Positions 46,879 to 61,524 are shown, counted from the first letter of the stretch. The stretch is DNA of 64,000 nt from Stratiolaelaps scimitus (GCA_019614645.1 JABWDB010000005.1:10820001-10884000); one strand, 5' to 3'. Made by a program: numbers and translations. The notes: a model not told the origin generated them from the sequence alone.

Positions 46879-49800
46879 TCTTAAAGGTTATTTCATCGCC
46901 GTTGATCGCCTATTAATCTTTGCACGTCTCATGTTCTCCGGGGGGGGGGGCGGCGCGGAACTCATTCGGCGTTTGGTCGTGCGCGCTCCGCTCAAGGCTG
47001 TAGTCTTTTCCGGGACCGTTGGAGGCAAGAACAGGTGCTAGGCTTAACGCAATATACATTGCTTAAGGCAGAGAGATGGCCAGACCGCTCGTGTATCTGT
47101 CTGCGGCTCGACGAACGAGAGCATTGGGATGTTATGTTTGATTTTCTGGCCACTGGTCCGGTTTTGACTCGGCGTCGCTTCGAGATTCGTAGCTTGCTGT
47201 CGTTCCGCTTGTCCTCGGCGCCTGCCACTCTTTCGGGGGCCAGCGGGTGGGTTGTAGGTTGAGCGTAGGATCCTGGCCGAGTGCCAAAAGAACTGCTGAT
47301 CCCGGCGCCGAAGCAATCTCAATGGTGTGCCGGCACTGTCGTCGCCAAGGTTGCCTGTTTCCGCCGTCTTGGCTTGAAGATTGAAGGCAGAAAGTAGGCG
47401 GCGAGAGCCGGCCACCAATGCCAAAATCGTCGTCGTCGTCGAGACCAATCGTTCGCCAGTACACCCCTTTGAGTTGCCTAACCATTGGGAGCTTCGGCTG
47501 TACTTTGGCATTTGCCCGAATCGTTCGAACGCTTGACGATGGCCCGATGCAGCCGTAATGGCTGGCTACCGGACGCTCGGTGCGGCGACTTGCTGAGCGG
47601 CTGACTTTTACGAGGATCAGGGAATTTGGGGCGCAACTTTTGTTGTTGACTGCGTTTCGTTTGGTTTGGCTGAATGTCTCGCTTGCCAGCGCGACCTATC
47701 TTTCTCAGCAACGACAGCATCGGTAGCGGCTGCTCCGTTATAGCAGGAGGCATGGCCAGCTCTGGCCCGAGCGAGCGCGGGACGAAGCAAACTCAAGAAG
47801 AAGCTTCTTCATCTTCTCTATTTTTCTTCGTTCCGTTGCTGTCTCCGCTCACGTAAGCAGTTGTCCGTCGTTCATCCCCATCCGTTCACTATAATTGATA
47901 ATAATAAATAATCAGCTACTACGATAGAGCCACTGGCAATGCCGGACAAGTCGATACACACACACACACGCATATATATATATAGCATGGAGCAGCAAAT
48001 CGGGCAGATGAACGTGCCAAGATGACACGCATTGGCTGGATCATCTCTGCGCCCGGCTCGCGCAGTTTGGTGCAACCGGCGGTCCCACCGGTGGCGCCGC
48101 TCGTTGCTGCTGCTGCTGCTATTGACCGTCGTTCGAACAAGTGAACAAACCAAAGAACAAACAAGTAGAGCTCAGCGCCAGTTGCTGGATGCACATATGA
48201 TCAGTATTGAGCTGAAGCAAGTAAACAGCGACCATTGAAGCAGTGAAGTAACCAGCAGAGCAGCGGCTTCGATATGACTCGCGCGCCGACGGAGCAAGGC
48301 AAGCGAATGATAGCGAGAGACGGCGAGAGAGAGAGGGAGAGAGATAGACCGCAAACAGTGAGGAGACGTCGCTGCCTTCGATGGTCGCAGGAGTAGCAGC
48401 AGCAGCAGCAGCGACCACAGCCGCCGCCGCCGCCGCCGCCGACCGACGTCACCACGATCGCTCAGACGCCCCCGCCGTGAACGAGATGGAACGAGCAAAA
48501 TGGCAAGGATGGCGACGCCAACGGCAACGGCGGCTAACCGAACCCAACACGACAGCCAGTCAAATCGCCATGACCACCATAAATGCGGATGACAGCCAAT
48601 ATCAATTTGATTAGATTTCGTTTATATTCGAAAACATGCCACGGATCCAGAGACAGACACAGTGACAAGGACCGATGCATAGGAGCCGACAGGTGGATAC
48701 AGCAGACATTGACGGGTCGCAATAGACGGACATCGACATAGATAAAGTCCCCCAGATGGACGAACAGCGAAACAACAGATGGATTGTGAACTAGAAGAAA
48801 ACTATGGATGAAGTGGGAGGACCAGCGTTAGACTGAGCCTCAATTTGTATAATTACTGAAATACGTTTATGCAGGACATCGTATTGTGGAACGCCGAGGG
48901 GACTCGGTTATGCGACAATGGATCTTTCTGTTTCCTCGAGATAGAACGAAAGAAATTATCCAATACGAACGTGCCAGTTTGACCATTATCAGCAATATGA
49001 ATATTACCATCAACAAAGCAACTACAGTATCACCACCACCATCAACAACACCATCAAGCTCTAATGGCAACAGTCAAAGCAACGACGAACACATTCAGGC
49101 CTCATGCATCATCATTTTGTTCATCATCTTCAATCGTATTTCGACCCCTTTCGTTCTAGCTCACGACCGCTTCCATCGAGTGATCAACGTGGCGTATTGT
49201 GTGCGCGCGTGCACATTTTGACACCTACTGTCTCATTGGTTTGTTTGGGCGAATGCGTTCGTGATTCGGGCAAAATTCAGTCGTGCACCACATCGACGTC
49301 CGCTCATCCTGAGCAAGCAGCTACGGTGGTGTGGGTGGTACAGATATTTATCTCGCAACAGTGCGACATTGCCAATCAGCAAGTGTAGACACCTTCAGCG
49401 TCAGCCTACGAAGACCAAAGATGATCAGCGACCGCAGGGTGCATACCCTGTATTATTAGCTATTAACTACATATCGCTGGTTAGCAGTTAGTAACCCTTT
49501 CGTTGCTTAGGTAAATTTGGCGGAATGGCCGGCACTGATGCGGAGACCTCGGGCATTCACTCACTCCTGCCGGCGCGGATGAGGCTTTTTAAGCGAGTGC
49601 CATTGGGGGGTGGGGGGTGGCGGCACACGGCATAGTCCTACGGTATTCAGTGGCCCGCAAACTAGTAATAGCACAATACACAATCCCGTATAGACAAGGC
49701 GGCCTGACGACGCCAGCGACACCGCTGCCACTCGTTGTCTTCGGGCGATCCGCGTTGCGGTAACAGCACAGCACGGGGTCGGACGCGGTGATAGGAAGTG

Positions 49801-50336
49801 GCGATCTAGGGGAAGCAATCGCGGGAGAAGGGACAACAGACATTATGGAGAAAGCGGAGCGAGGTGCGGGGGGATTATGATGTTGTGCATCCACGCAGCC
49901 CCGCTGACAACCCCAACATGACGATGGACCTATGACGAGGCATCAGCCCCCCCCCCCCCATCAGCCGGCGGAGGTCGACAACACCGACAGGCCAGCGCGA
50001 CGACGGGCCTCGTCGACGTCTGACTTAGGAGGCGATGGCGGCACTAGTGCCGTTGCTGATGGCGCATTAAGAGCATCGGGACGCTGGGCTGAACTGATAA
50101 AACTTTACTTCCCCCCCCCCCCCTGCTCGTCGTCGGTGTTGCAGTGGCGATAGTGACCAGAGGCAATGTCAAAGGCGTGTCCATGGCGGCGTCTGGATGG
50201 ACAGACTTCGAGGCGATTTGACGGGGAATGGATAACGAATGCTAGGTCGCAACGACGCCGAGTTGAAAACGTCTCTTTTCGAAGGGGATAGCTTACCATT
50301 TGGCAACAGAGAAGACAGCAGTGTAAAGCAACAAAC

Positions 50337-50372
50337 ATATATATATATATATCTATATATATATATATATAT
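50337..50372. repeat. (AT)n
   Basis: One interruption (atctat). Confidence 0.9.
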
Positions 50373-51787
50373 ACATACATGAAGTGAGTTGTTCCTGACT
50401 GGGGCAACTAACCTAGGCATACATCACGTTTTGACAAGTCCGTAATCTCCTTCTCCAAATCAACGTAACTGAGTGCCGGGATACCGTACTATATACGCTA
50501 TACAGATGCGAGCGGCAATACCGTCCCTGGACGAATGCTATTCTGCAAGCTTGCGCTAAAACTGTTGCAAGTCGCACCTCCCGTGATGATTGTGCCACGC
50601 GGCGTTAGCTGAGACCTTGCCCACTCACCGTTCCCGGGCGACACATGCTGAGTGTGTGATAGCCATCAAGTGTGCTGTGCCTCTCTACCAGGAGGTAAGA
50701 TAGATATGGCAGGTTCCTTCGTGTCGTGCCTGGCCGACTGCGACAACCGAGAGTTCGGGAATCCCTAAACGAGACGCCGTCGTTTCGACTCGAAGAGCCG
50801 GTAAAGCATCGAGTTGAACAGAGGCGGGCTGGCTCCGCCGATGAATATCGTCGCACGACAAATCTGATGAAAGGAATGAGTTGAGCTATTCGTCTAATAG
50901 TGCGTCATAGACATATTTAAAAAAAAAACATTGACAAGACGAGGAGCGATGAATGTACACTGAATACACTGATTTGAAAGCAGCGCCCCGCCGCTGGCGA
51001 GCGGCGGTGGCGGCGGCGGCGAAAGACCACGTCAATGGCGTGCCGTGAGCCCCGAAGCCGTTTGTAGCGGAGGAGGATGAGGCGAACTCTAAAAACTAAC
51101 GATTTGCGCCTGCGCGCTACTACTTGAAGTGTTTCCACTCAGGCCATTTCCTGGCTGCGTCACTGCTGCTCCTCGAGTGAGTCTCCGGCGGCGGCGGCGG
51201 GCGAACGCGCACCCGGTCCATTCGGTCGTTCTTTCTATATTTTCGCTATTTCTGCCTCGTCCTCCTAAATTCACCCGTGTCTCTCCTTGCCCCTCTCTCT
51301 TTGCTCTTCAAATGCTGCAGCCCCGAAATCTGCTCCGACACAGCGGCGATAGTGACATGTGGGACATATGTAATCGCTTATGAGGACGCCAGAGGTGGAT
51401 TCGCCGTCGTCCCAATCGGATTTTCAGCCTTGCGACGGTCAGACGAAATACAGCGCTGCACCAACTAATAGACTGCAGAGACGGGAAGGATATGGCCAGT
51501 ATGCGGTATGCCTACCTAGGTGTGTTCTATCGCATATGTTAGCAATGATTAACGTGACTCGCTTGATAAGGAATCGAAGTCATGTTTGTATCAGAGAGAA
51601 CACAGATCAAAAATTCTGTCCAGAAAATCGGACGACTCACAAACGTCGAATGAGCCGCGATCGACAGCAGTTCGCCACGACTGACGACAATGCAGGCCAG
51701 CACAACTCAACGCGTCATTCAAACATTCGAGGTTGTCTCTATTCCACTGAGGCGAAAACTATGCTTGTTTCGAAATCATCATTCGAA

Positions 51788-52519
51788 CTACACCCCCAGT
51801 AGCGATTTTGCATTAAAATGACCGCCAGCGATCTCCGCCGGAAGAGATGAGGAAGGGCAGCTGGGCGCCAGACGGAAGCAGGAGCAAAAGGCCCAACCGA
51901 ACTCAACGCTTACCCCGCAGGGCATCGTAGGCCGCGTTGAGGGTATCGGATTGTCGAAGGGGCCTGTTTTTGAAAGCGTTAACCGTGGTAGCAGCAGTGA
52001 TAGCTGATGTATGTACATAGAACCCTGCAGCAAGTGTGCGCCAGCGACGCGGATAGCAACAAAGTCTGAAGAGAAATATGTTTTCCCGATGTATGTACCG
52101 CTTTGATCTGCTCCATTGCCTATACGGGAGACTGCACAGACTACACAATACCGACGGGGAAAATTTCTCCGAAGGAGAATTACGCACATTTGAGAATCCC
52201 GCCTCCTGGCCGTTGCGTCCCTAATGCTGCAGCGGTCGATGGATTCGAAAATAATCAATGTGTTCTCGTTGCGTGAGTAACAGACGCGACACGTAAACGG
52301 ATACGTACGTATGTTTTTGTGAAACGCAGCTCGAGGTGAAGTAGAATAGTTTGTCACTCGGGAACACCTTGAAAATTGCGTATCTGGTGGGTCAATGTTG
52401 AATAATGTTAAGTGAACCAAGATGTTACCGTGGTCAACACGATCCTCACACGAATGGTTGCAATACCTCAATATCTCAATTACGCCAAGAAGGGGATGTT
52501 CGCTTAGATCAAACTGCAC
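51788..52519 (-). other. Unidentified 243-codon open frame
   Basis: Open from a GTG at 52519 to a stop at 51788; the first ATG is only near codon 111. Composition is mixed, Cys-rich, without simple repeats, in DNA of moderate GC where so long a frame is unusual. A separate frame on the same strand contains PLRQSDTLNAAYDALRG just before a donor-like GGG|gtaagc at about 51912. No family recognised. Could be an old gene fragment, an exon or chance. Confidence 0.15.
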
Positions 52520-54747
52520 TGTTTTGAAACTTTCCCCTTTTATTCTTCTTATTATTATTATTATTGCGAAACACCTCTGCTATACCTATAGGAAAATCAG
52601 CAGAAATGTTCTCCTGTTTTTTCAAGCAGCTTTGACTTGTTCACTTTTTCATTTTCTCTCGGCCGAGCTAAGCAAGGCAACAACCACTACTACCCATGTC
52701 TCGTCACTGCGCGTCAAGTAAACCGACCTCGCTTCGCCTATGTCCGCCCACCACACCTCATGAAACCCCCCCGCCTGCCTTGGCTCGAACGATCTGCCCT
52801 TCTGGGTCCAAGTCATATGTTTCTCACCGTTCGTCGAGCGCGGCATCGCTCTACCAAAGACTCCCTTTACATAATAGTTCGATCTTCGTTTGCGGATTCA
52901 CACACACACACAGCGACTTGTGCAAGGTCTTCACTCGCACATTGGACCCACCGGCCACTTCCACTAGTAGCGCTGTATATTCACCACTTTCGCTGCCGAC
53001 GTGTTCTCTCGCGTTCCCGCTCGATCGCTTCGGTAATATTTTGGGGGCCATAATATCCAGTCAGAGTGCCGCACATGTGGACCGCACATATAAGTGAGGA
53101 ACCCTTCACTTTTCACTTTTTCACATGGACCGTTCTACAGCATCGGCATCAGCAGCAGCAGCAACATCCTCGCCATCATCATAATCATCGCCGATAGTAT
53201 CGTAACAGCCGCCTGTACGGCCAGCCTAAACCCTTACACTGCATCCCTGGCCAAACCCCCGTTTGGCGTTGCTTGATGCCTTAATGCTTCCGTTACACCT
53301 CGCCTATGTAGCCACGTGGCCGAGTAGCTGCGCAAATGTCTGTATCTACCTAGTGTGCGGCTTAGAAAACGAAAGGGGACGCCAACAGGAGCAGCAGCAG
53401 CAGCAGCATCTCATCACCATCGCTGTTCACCCTTGTATTTGGAGACCGTCTCGTCGCCCTCGTTGTGACGAGACGCCAGCCTCTCCGAGTTGTCCTGCTG
53501 GCTGTTCCTGCTGCCCGACTGTTCCCTCATGTTATACTCCTCATTTTCGTCGTTGGCCTCGTCCACCTCCTCCGATAAGAGATGGCCTTGAGAGAAATGA
53601 CTTATGTGCATGCGACGGAAGCCCAGGCAAGAGTGGGAGCGAGACGACATAGAGATACAACGCAAGGCGAGCACTCCGCGAACGAAGTAGCGAACGACGC
53701 TGATTGATCGACTACAGGAAAATTCACATACAAACAGACCGGGTAGGCCTTTTTCCATCCCTCGTCGGCGAATGCCAGCGAGCAGGAATAGCGGCCTATG
53801 TTGCGGCGAGGGGGAGGGGATGTGATCTGGAGAAAGGGTCAGGGCAGAAATATCTCAGGGAGATGCATGTATCCTTTAACGGGGAGGCGGTATCTTCGGA
53901 AAGAAATGCGAAGCATCTGAGAAACGGCTGTTGAGGTAACGGCGAAAGGCAGAGTCCAGAAGCAATAAGTCGGGGGTCTCGGAGCTGAGAAGTCATTCGA
54001 AAGAAGCCGAATAAAAAACCTTCAGCAGGGAGCCAGCAGCAGCAGCAGGACCGGCAACAATAGCGACAACGACAAGAGGTGAAGTTGGCCGGGAATGGTG
54101 CGACGAGGTAGCCGGAGAGGCGAGTAACTCATGTGGGCGGTGAGCGGGGGCAAGAATCGTCAATGATAGAATGGAAAAGTTGGCTGCTTCGGCAACGATG
54201 AGTAGCGCATCATTACGTATCCCTGCCATCATTGCAGCAGATTATAGCGGATACGAGGCCTGGCACCCACTCTAATCGGGATGTGTTGTATATATCTATC
54301 GCTCATTGGGGTCCTCTCCTCAAGCGACCAACAAAAACATGCGATCCGCAAATACCCACTGACGGACCGAAGTGTTGGACTCATTTGGCTGGAGCAGCAC
54401 AACAACTGGAATCGGCACCAGCGTTTCCCGCTGTACAAATATGAGCCAACTCACCGTAGTATTCGTACGAATAGTCCAATCAGACTGACTCTGCTGTGTC
54501 AAGATTGCAAGGTGGGTTGATAAAGACAGAGGCAGATCGAGAGAGTGTGGAAAATCCGAGCAGTCTAGAGACGGGGTTTCTTGCTAAGCCATGGAAGGGC
54601 AAACAATCAAAGTGCGAGGGATACAACCGGAGACGTCATATACGGTAGCGTTTCCTACATCGTTGACTACTGTCAAACGCAGAACGCCGCTTAAGGTTAG
54701 CTTGGCTTCAGGTTGTTTTATTTTCGTTCAAACAAGGCCCCTTTATC

Positions 54748-54750
<3 letters not shown>

Positions 54751-54789
<39 letters not shown>
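54751..54789. repeat. (AT)n
   Basis: Perfect AT tract. Confidence 0.95.
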
Positions 54790-54791
<2 letters not shown>

Positions 54792-55679
54792 CGTGGTCGA
54801 ATCTACAAATGTTTCAGTGCCTCACCTTTCAATTCCTTGCGCTGTGGACAGACTTAGATCGGTACCGCCTGGAATTAATACAAATGAAATGCAATTCATT
54901 AGTGTTAGTATTACTATTATTACATAGAACACTGTCACGGTCTGTTTTCTCTACATTTTCTAAAGGCCCTTGTCCTCCTCGGGTCAGGTTTTCCTTCGGA
55001 TAGTGACGGCCGTTATAGACGTGAATGGCAGACAGGTGCGGTACCAGTGGTAAGAGCAGTGGCACAAGCAAGGACAGCGTTTCTAGTATGTCGCATGTAG
55101 AACGATAAGCATAATAATGCCATCGGATTACTTCGCGCTATCACATGATCGTCATACGAGTGCTTCCTTTTACCACCGACCGATCAAACGGCCGACCTGA
55201 TCAGGCAGAACAAAGCAGCGAATGATCGGAAGTAATTTAATGTAATTGGTGGCGGCGGCGATGATGACGATGGCTTCGGCGGAGGAGGCCGCGCTACTAC
55301 TGCTGTTGCCGGCAGAGACAGAGAAAGCGGGCAGACAGACACTCGCTCGTCTGTCCTCGAGTTGCTGTCGGCGGCGGCAGCAGCAGCAGCAAATGTGGCA
55401 GCAGTGGCTGGTACCATCTCGGCTTAGCCGCGGCCACCGTCAGACTGTGAGCGGGTGACATCAGAGCGCGCGAACCGGCCGGCGGCAAGCTCGTTCGCGA
55501 TCGACGGACCATCCTGCCCCGCTGCGATCAACCCATGAAGAAGCTATGAACAACGAACGGAGATCAAAAATCCCGAAAAACAGCTAGGGTGGCCCGGGCT
55601 GCAACCAGGCGGGAGCCTTCTCCCCTATCTCTCCCTCTCTCCGGCACGCGCGCTTCGTTTGTTCGTTCGTGGACGACAG

Positions 55680-55712
55680 ACCAACCAACCAACCAACCAA
55701 GAAAGAAAGAAA
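55680..55712. repeat. (CCAA)n followed by (GAAA)n
   Basis: Two adjoining tetranucleotide repeats. Confidence 0.85.
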
Positions 55713-56291
55713 TCCGTCTATCAATCCCCATGCGTGTACCGCTATGGCAGGGAAACGGCAGTGTGATGTCAAGTACGTAGCGGCATTGGCACATAACACC
55801 GTTCCCTGCTCTCTGGTAGAACTCGAGGGCAAGGCGGCAGTAGCCTCTGACCCCCTTGTGGCTCTCGTTGCCCCCTCTAAACCAGGAATCGACTGACGAG
55901 GACGAATGCTGTATGGAATATCGTCTCCATATCGGGGCCTCACTCACTCACTGCTGTGGGAACTGAACGACGACTCGCGGGATAGCGGGTTAGCGATCTG
56001 CCTGTACGCTGAACATGGCCGGGGAGTAGGGGGCGGGAGGGGGAGGGCAGTTCGTTCGTCGGACGGGTGGGGGGCTTTTTTCCTCGTTTTTCGAGCTAAT
56101 CGAAATTGAAATTCATGTGAAACCCTACACGCGGCTTCAATCCTCCGCTCTCAGTTCATCAGCCAAACACAGTTTGCGAGACGAGCCACAGTAACGATGA
56201 CAACGAGAACGAGACATTTCGATGAGACAATGGAACGAGCGACTGAAGCTGCAATGAGAAGATAAATTCGAAAGAGCTGCTACAGACAGAA

Positions 56292-56311
56292 CGCGCGCGC
56301 GCGCGCGCGCG
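56292..56311. repeat. (CG)10
   Basis: Perfect alternating CG tract of 20 bp, a sequence class that can adopt Z-DNA. Confidence 0.9.
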
Positions 56312-56673
56312 AGCACACCAGCGCAGCCGGGAGGTCGATGAAGGCAGACTGCTCTCGACGAGGAAATCGCGCAAATCGAATCTCCTGTAGTAACAACAGC
56401 AGCATCAGCAGATGAAGTCGCAAATAATAGCATCTCTTGCACTCAAAAACAAATGTGGATAGCCATGATGATGATGACGCTGATCGTGTCTCGTGTATGA
56501 TCGATGAATACACTTATATAACAGTGGTACTTAATACCCGGTGAAGGAAATATCGATGGAGTCGTGTTTAGTTCAATTGCGATTGCTCACACTAATTGAC
56601 ATCTGCTCGAGCGAGTCGCTATGACAATGAAGACTTGCGGAATCATTTAAATGGGCTAAAATATATTCTACTT

Positions 56674-56700
56674 TTGTTGTTGTTGTTGTTGTTGTTGTTT
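56674..56700. repeat. (GTT)n
   Basis: Perfect GTT run. Confidence 0.9.
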
Positions 56701-59700
56701 TATTCCATTATAAGCCATCTGGTGACACAGCGGTGATCTCATCCAGCTTGGTCTGTCTATTCTGGTGCTTCTTAGTTCTGTGTGTTCTTTTGGTCGACTG
56801 GATGGTCTGCGTCGCCATGCGTGGCCATCTTCTCGGCATCGATGCTTGGACTTGTCCGCCATCGATTATAGCGCAAAACGTTTTCTCGAAAGGTGATTGA
56901 AGCCCCTTCTGGCCGAATTTTGGAGAGATGTTTCGCTGTACAATTTCTTGGCACCAAATCTCTCTCTCTCTCTCACTCTCCCTCTGTCCCCTACGAAGTA
57001 GCGTAGGTTGTAACACCGCACTACTGTCCCTTCGTAGAGCAATTTTGCCTGTGGACGTCTGAGGCCGTGATCACCGTGATATCTCGCAGTGCGTTTGTCC
57101 ACCCGGCAACTGCTTCAGGAATACATACACAGATACAAAGAGCCTCCGCCAGCGACGCCAGCTTGGACGAGCTTCGTTGGGTAAATTTGCATTTCAAATC
57201 GACTTCGCCGATGGACTGGTGACCGATGCGATTCGTCTAAACCGAGAAGAGTATCTAACTGACGTATCAGCCGGGACAAAGCTGCACTTGAAAGGCGATC
57301 AGATATAAACAGCACTGGAGTCGGATTTAGGGTTTAAAAGATCGTTAACTGCACGGGCCATTCATTGCCAGTGAAATAGTCCAGGCACCGGTATACGGTT
57401 CGATGAATCGTCTACAACTCTCTATCTGGCTTCGATAAAAGTACGCTGTGAGACTAAATTTTTTTTTACACTACTCTGCCTTGAGTTGGAAATAACCAGT
57501 ATCTGCCTTCAAGTGTAAAGCCAGTCATTGCATCTATCCCGTTACGTAATTACTGAGCCAATCACTGTCGGCTCTCGCCGCCTTGTTTGGCAGGTTTACC
57601 TTGTTCGTCTCCGCTGTATCAGATAGTTATATCTATACCGCCGTCTCAATATCCGAAACTAGTTTCTCTGGGACTGTCTGTCTGCCTAGGTTAGTGCCTG
57701 TGCCGTCCATATCAGCGATTGCATGTCGATGTGGATCTGTTAGATCTGTACAGATTCAGAGAGATTCGATTTGGCACGCGCGGACACAACAGCGGTAGCA
57801 GCAGCAGCAGCAGCAACAACAAAAACGGTAGTATCGCGGTGAGGCAGCCCTTCAGCGGATACCTTCGCCTGACTCGACAGCTCAACTACTCAACAACTAT
57901 AATACGATCAACTATAATACAATGAATGCATGACGCACTGGCAATGGTTGTTTCTGCAGATCGCCACTGACCCGCTGTGTCTTCTTAGTGTTCTCGGTGT
58001 TCAGAGCCTATTGAGTCACACAGCCGTGCTCAGAGAGATTGGCCACTTTGTGCACCGCACACTGCCTGCTACAACCGGCACCACAACCTATGCTCAAAGT
58101 AGCAGTTCTAGTAGTAGTAGTATAATGGTGGTGGTGATGTTAATGTTGGTAAAGGAGTCGAAGAGCGTCAGTATGTTTGTGAGTGTGCATGTGTGTCCTC
58201 AGTATGCGTTTTGTTGTTGGTCCTGAGTGTCATGAGCTTGTTCGTCATAAGCTAGACGCCGTCACAGGAAAGACTCTGTGTCTGTTGTCTCTCTGTCTGT
58301 CGTACGATATATGTGGTCCAGTGCCTGCTTCGATCACCGGTGGGTTCGGCCGAGGGAAGTCCGCTTGAAAGGAGGGGGCAGCAGCCGAAGCCCAGCCGCC
58401 CGTCCAGTCAATCTGAGGACTGACGCCGCCGACTGCCCGAGTGTCCGCCGGTCTGAAGACGATGGACGATGCGGTGTGGCGCCGCCACCAGCGATAGCTG
58501 CCGGCGGTAGTCAGTAGCACCGATATGGCTCATTGGCATCTAAGCACCGGCGCCATCTACCTCCACGAAGCAGCGCTTAACTCGACAACACATCTCGGCC
58601 CGTTCGTGCGCGACAGCGGACGACGCCGAAACAAGAGGCGAAACACGCCTGCGCTGGCGACAGAATCAGAGGTGGGCCGGCGGACGGACGAGCCGACGAG
58701 CTGACAGACAAACAGAGCCAAACACGCACGTAGGTAGGCATCTAGCCTATCTAGCCAGATTGCTAACCAACGGCAAGCAAAATGAGTAGAGATGAGACGC
58801 ACGAGCCAGTATGGGATGGCGATGGGGAGCAGCCGGGAAACGGACTGGCCCAACTATACTGCACTGGACAATACCGCTGGGCTGTGAATCGCAACCGTTT
58901 TGTGGTCACCAGAGATGGCCACACGCTCAAACGGTTTGTAAGACAGATTCGATTGCTGTATTCGTATAGATGTCCGTGTGTGTGTGCCTGATTTCGTCTG
59001 GTATCTGACGAGGGAACCGACCCGACGTGCGTCAGCAAATGTTGGCTATGATAGCTGTTAGCGGGCAGAGCACGCTGCCAGCGCCAACTACAGTAACTAA
59101 ACGCCGCAAAGGGGGCGAAATAGAAATGTATACATAGTGAGTAGTGAGTATGGTATATATACACGTCAGGTGGTTTTCAATGGGAGTTTTCAATTTGTAC
59201 ACCATGAGAGAGGGCACCGAGCTCAGTGTTCTCAGTTCGACCAAAAGGACGAGAGCAGCGGGAGCGGCAAAAGTGACAAACGCCATGTAGCGACTCAACG
59301 GACGACAACTAGCCATTCTAGTCAGATGTACACCAGATAGCCTAGCAGATACTGGCGCAGAACGCCTGTGAACGCGTCTGCAGCAGGCGAGGTGGTTGAG
59401 GGTTGGTATTTCTCATTTTGAAATTTTTTGTCTCCACTCCGAGTTGATTCGCAGTCTCTCGCCATATTTGCACCGATTTCACATTCGAGCCATCATTAGC
59501 GTTCAACGCAATGTCGTCTTGTAGATAATTAATCAGCTGTTCCGACGCGATCGACCAGTGGCTGCAGATTTGTTCACGCGCGGGCGCTAACTAGACGTGC
59601 GCAATACGTCTCGTTCTACTTTACCACGTTACAAAATGCAGACTGCCGTCACCAGCTGGGGCAGCGACTCATTGACGACATTCGAAGAACGACATCTAGT

Positions 59701-61502
59701 TGCTTCTATAGATGATCAATTGTGATAGCTACTGCAGCTGCGATTAGCTCTAATAACTGACGACGATGGAGAAGAAGCTAAGAAAAGGTTCGAACAGTGG
59801 CGGCCCATCGGCCTGTCGTCTTCCCTCAGGTCCATTGGACCATCGGGCAACGCTGCTCTGCCAGACCAGCGGCGGGCCACACAGCTGGTTTCAGCCGATA
59901 GCCATTAGCTCGCTATAAAACAAAAAAAAATGACATGCAAGCACACACACACACACATGGACACCCTATGGTGGTCGACGCTCGAATGAGCTTCGAGCCG
60001 TTGTCGTCTTCGTGGCCGTTCGGGATCACGGCAACCACGACGACTAAAGCGATTCATTGCGAATATTCATTGGCTGAATGAGGGTGTGGGGGTATCGCGT
60101 ACGGCAGTTCGAATCGGGAGTAGTGATGGGAGAACGGAGCCGTGTGTGTGTGTGTGTGCGTATGTATGGTTAGGAATTAGCGAAGTCGAATGAAGAAGGA
60201 AGACGCGGGAGAAATTGGCTCGACCACTGACTGCTACGATAATATCAAGGTGGTGGCGGTGTCTGTTAGTACGACGGAATAGCCGGTCGCTGCGGCTGTT
60301 GCTGCTGCCGCCGCTTCCATTATAACCCCGCCGTGCTCTGCTCTGCCGAAACCAATGGGGAAATTGACGCAAAAAACCGGCTCCGCCGTGGCTACTCCAT
60401 ACCGCTCCATGCTGATTAAGGTTGAAATCTGCTCCCCAGGGTCGCAGCCGAAGGGCCCAAGCCTGATGTCCCCGTCTTCTTCGCTTCTACCGCGATGACT
60501 GCGGTCGGGCGCCAACAGTGGCAGCAGCAGCAGTAGCGGGGCAGCGGCGGCGGCGGCCTCCACGAAAGCTGGTAGGTAGTTCGGTCGGTCACCCGAGCCG
60601 CTGATGTGGTCTGCTCCCTCTGAGGCTTCGGCGATGCGCCGTGGCGGCGCCGGCGGCAGCTTCATTTTCAACTCGTTCTATTCGTTAAGGACTGCGTGCG
60701 CGCCTTCGGAACGGGCGGCAGTTTGAGGCGAACGGAGGGGGGAAGGTCGAGAGGGATCGAAAAAAAAACGAACCAGCCTGAGACAACGAGAGTCAGGCAA
60801 AGGTACGCCTAGAACGCCAGCAGGTCCGTAGCGCATTGATCATGGAATATATAGAGAGAGAGGGAGCCGATGCCGAGCAAGGAAACAATGAAAAGACAAA
60901 ACGAACCGATGATCTCGAGCAGAGAATGGGGTCTCGAGACACACAATGACTAGTTAAAACTGCTCGTCCGTCTCATTGTCTTCTCCTTCTTCAAGAGGCT
61001 GCAGCCAACGGTAGTGCATATATGCCGTATAACCGACCAGTGGTATTTTAACTGATTCTACTTTACGTTGCCTCCCATCGTTGTCTGTTCCGACTACCTT
61101 GAGTCTCCCTGTTCGAAAACATTGACGTGCTTAATGTTTAATTGGTCTCGGTTTTCGACCCGTTTGTCCCGGGAGCGAGAAGTGACGTCGGCTACCGATA
61201 TTCGACTCAGACTTTGACCAGCACAGCAACCAGCACCACCGGAGGACCGAAACGAACCGCGAGAGCAACAACGACATGAACAACACAAATAATAGCAGCA
61301 GCAGCTGCAGCAGCAGCAGTAAGAACAGCAACTAATAAACACAATGGCGAAAATCTAGGCCACCATCCGAACGCTGCTCTCGCCAGACATCGATGCTATC
61401 ACGCTACGTAGTACAAGCAGGCCATTATGACATGATAGCCGGTAGTCGATAGTAGTCGCCCGAGCGGTGGCACTGCCAGTAGCCATAGTGGCAATAAATA
61501 GT

Positions 61503-61524
61503 GTATATATATATATATATATAT
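61503..61524. repeat. (AT)n
   Basis: Perfect AT tract. Confidence 0.9.
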
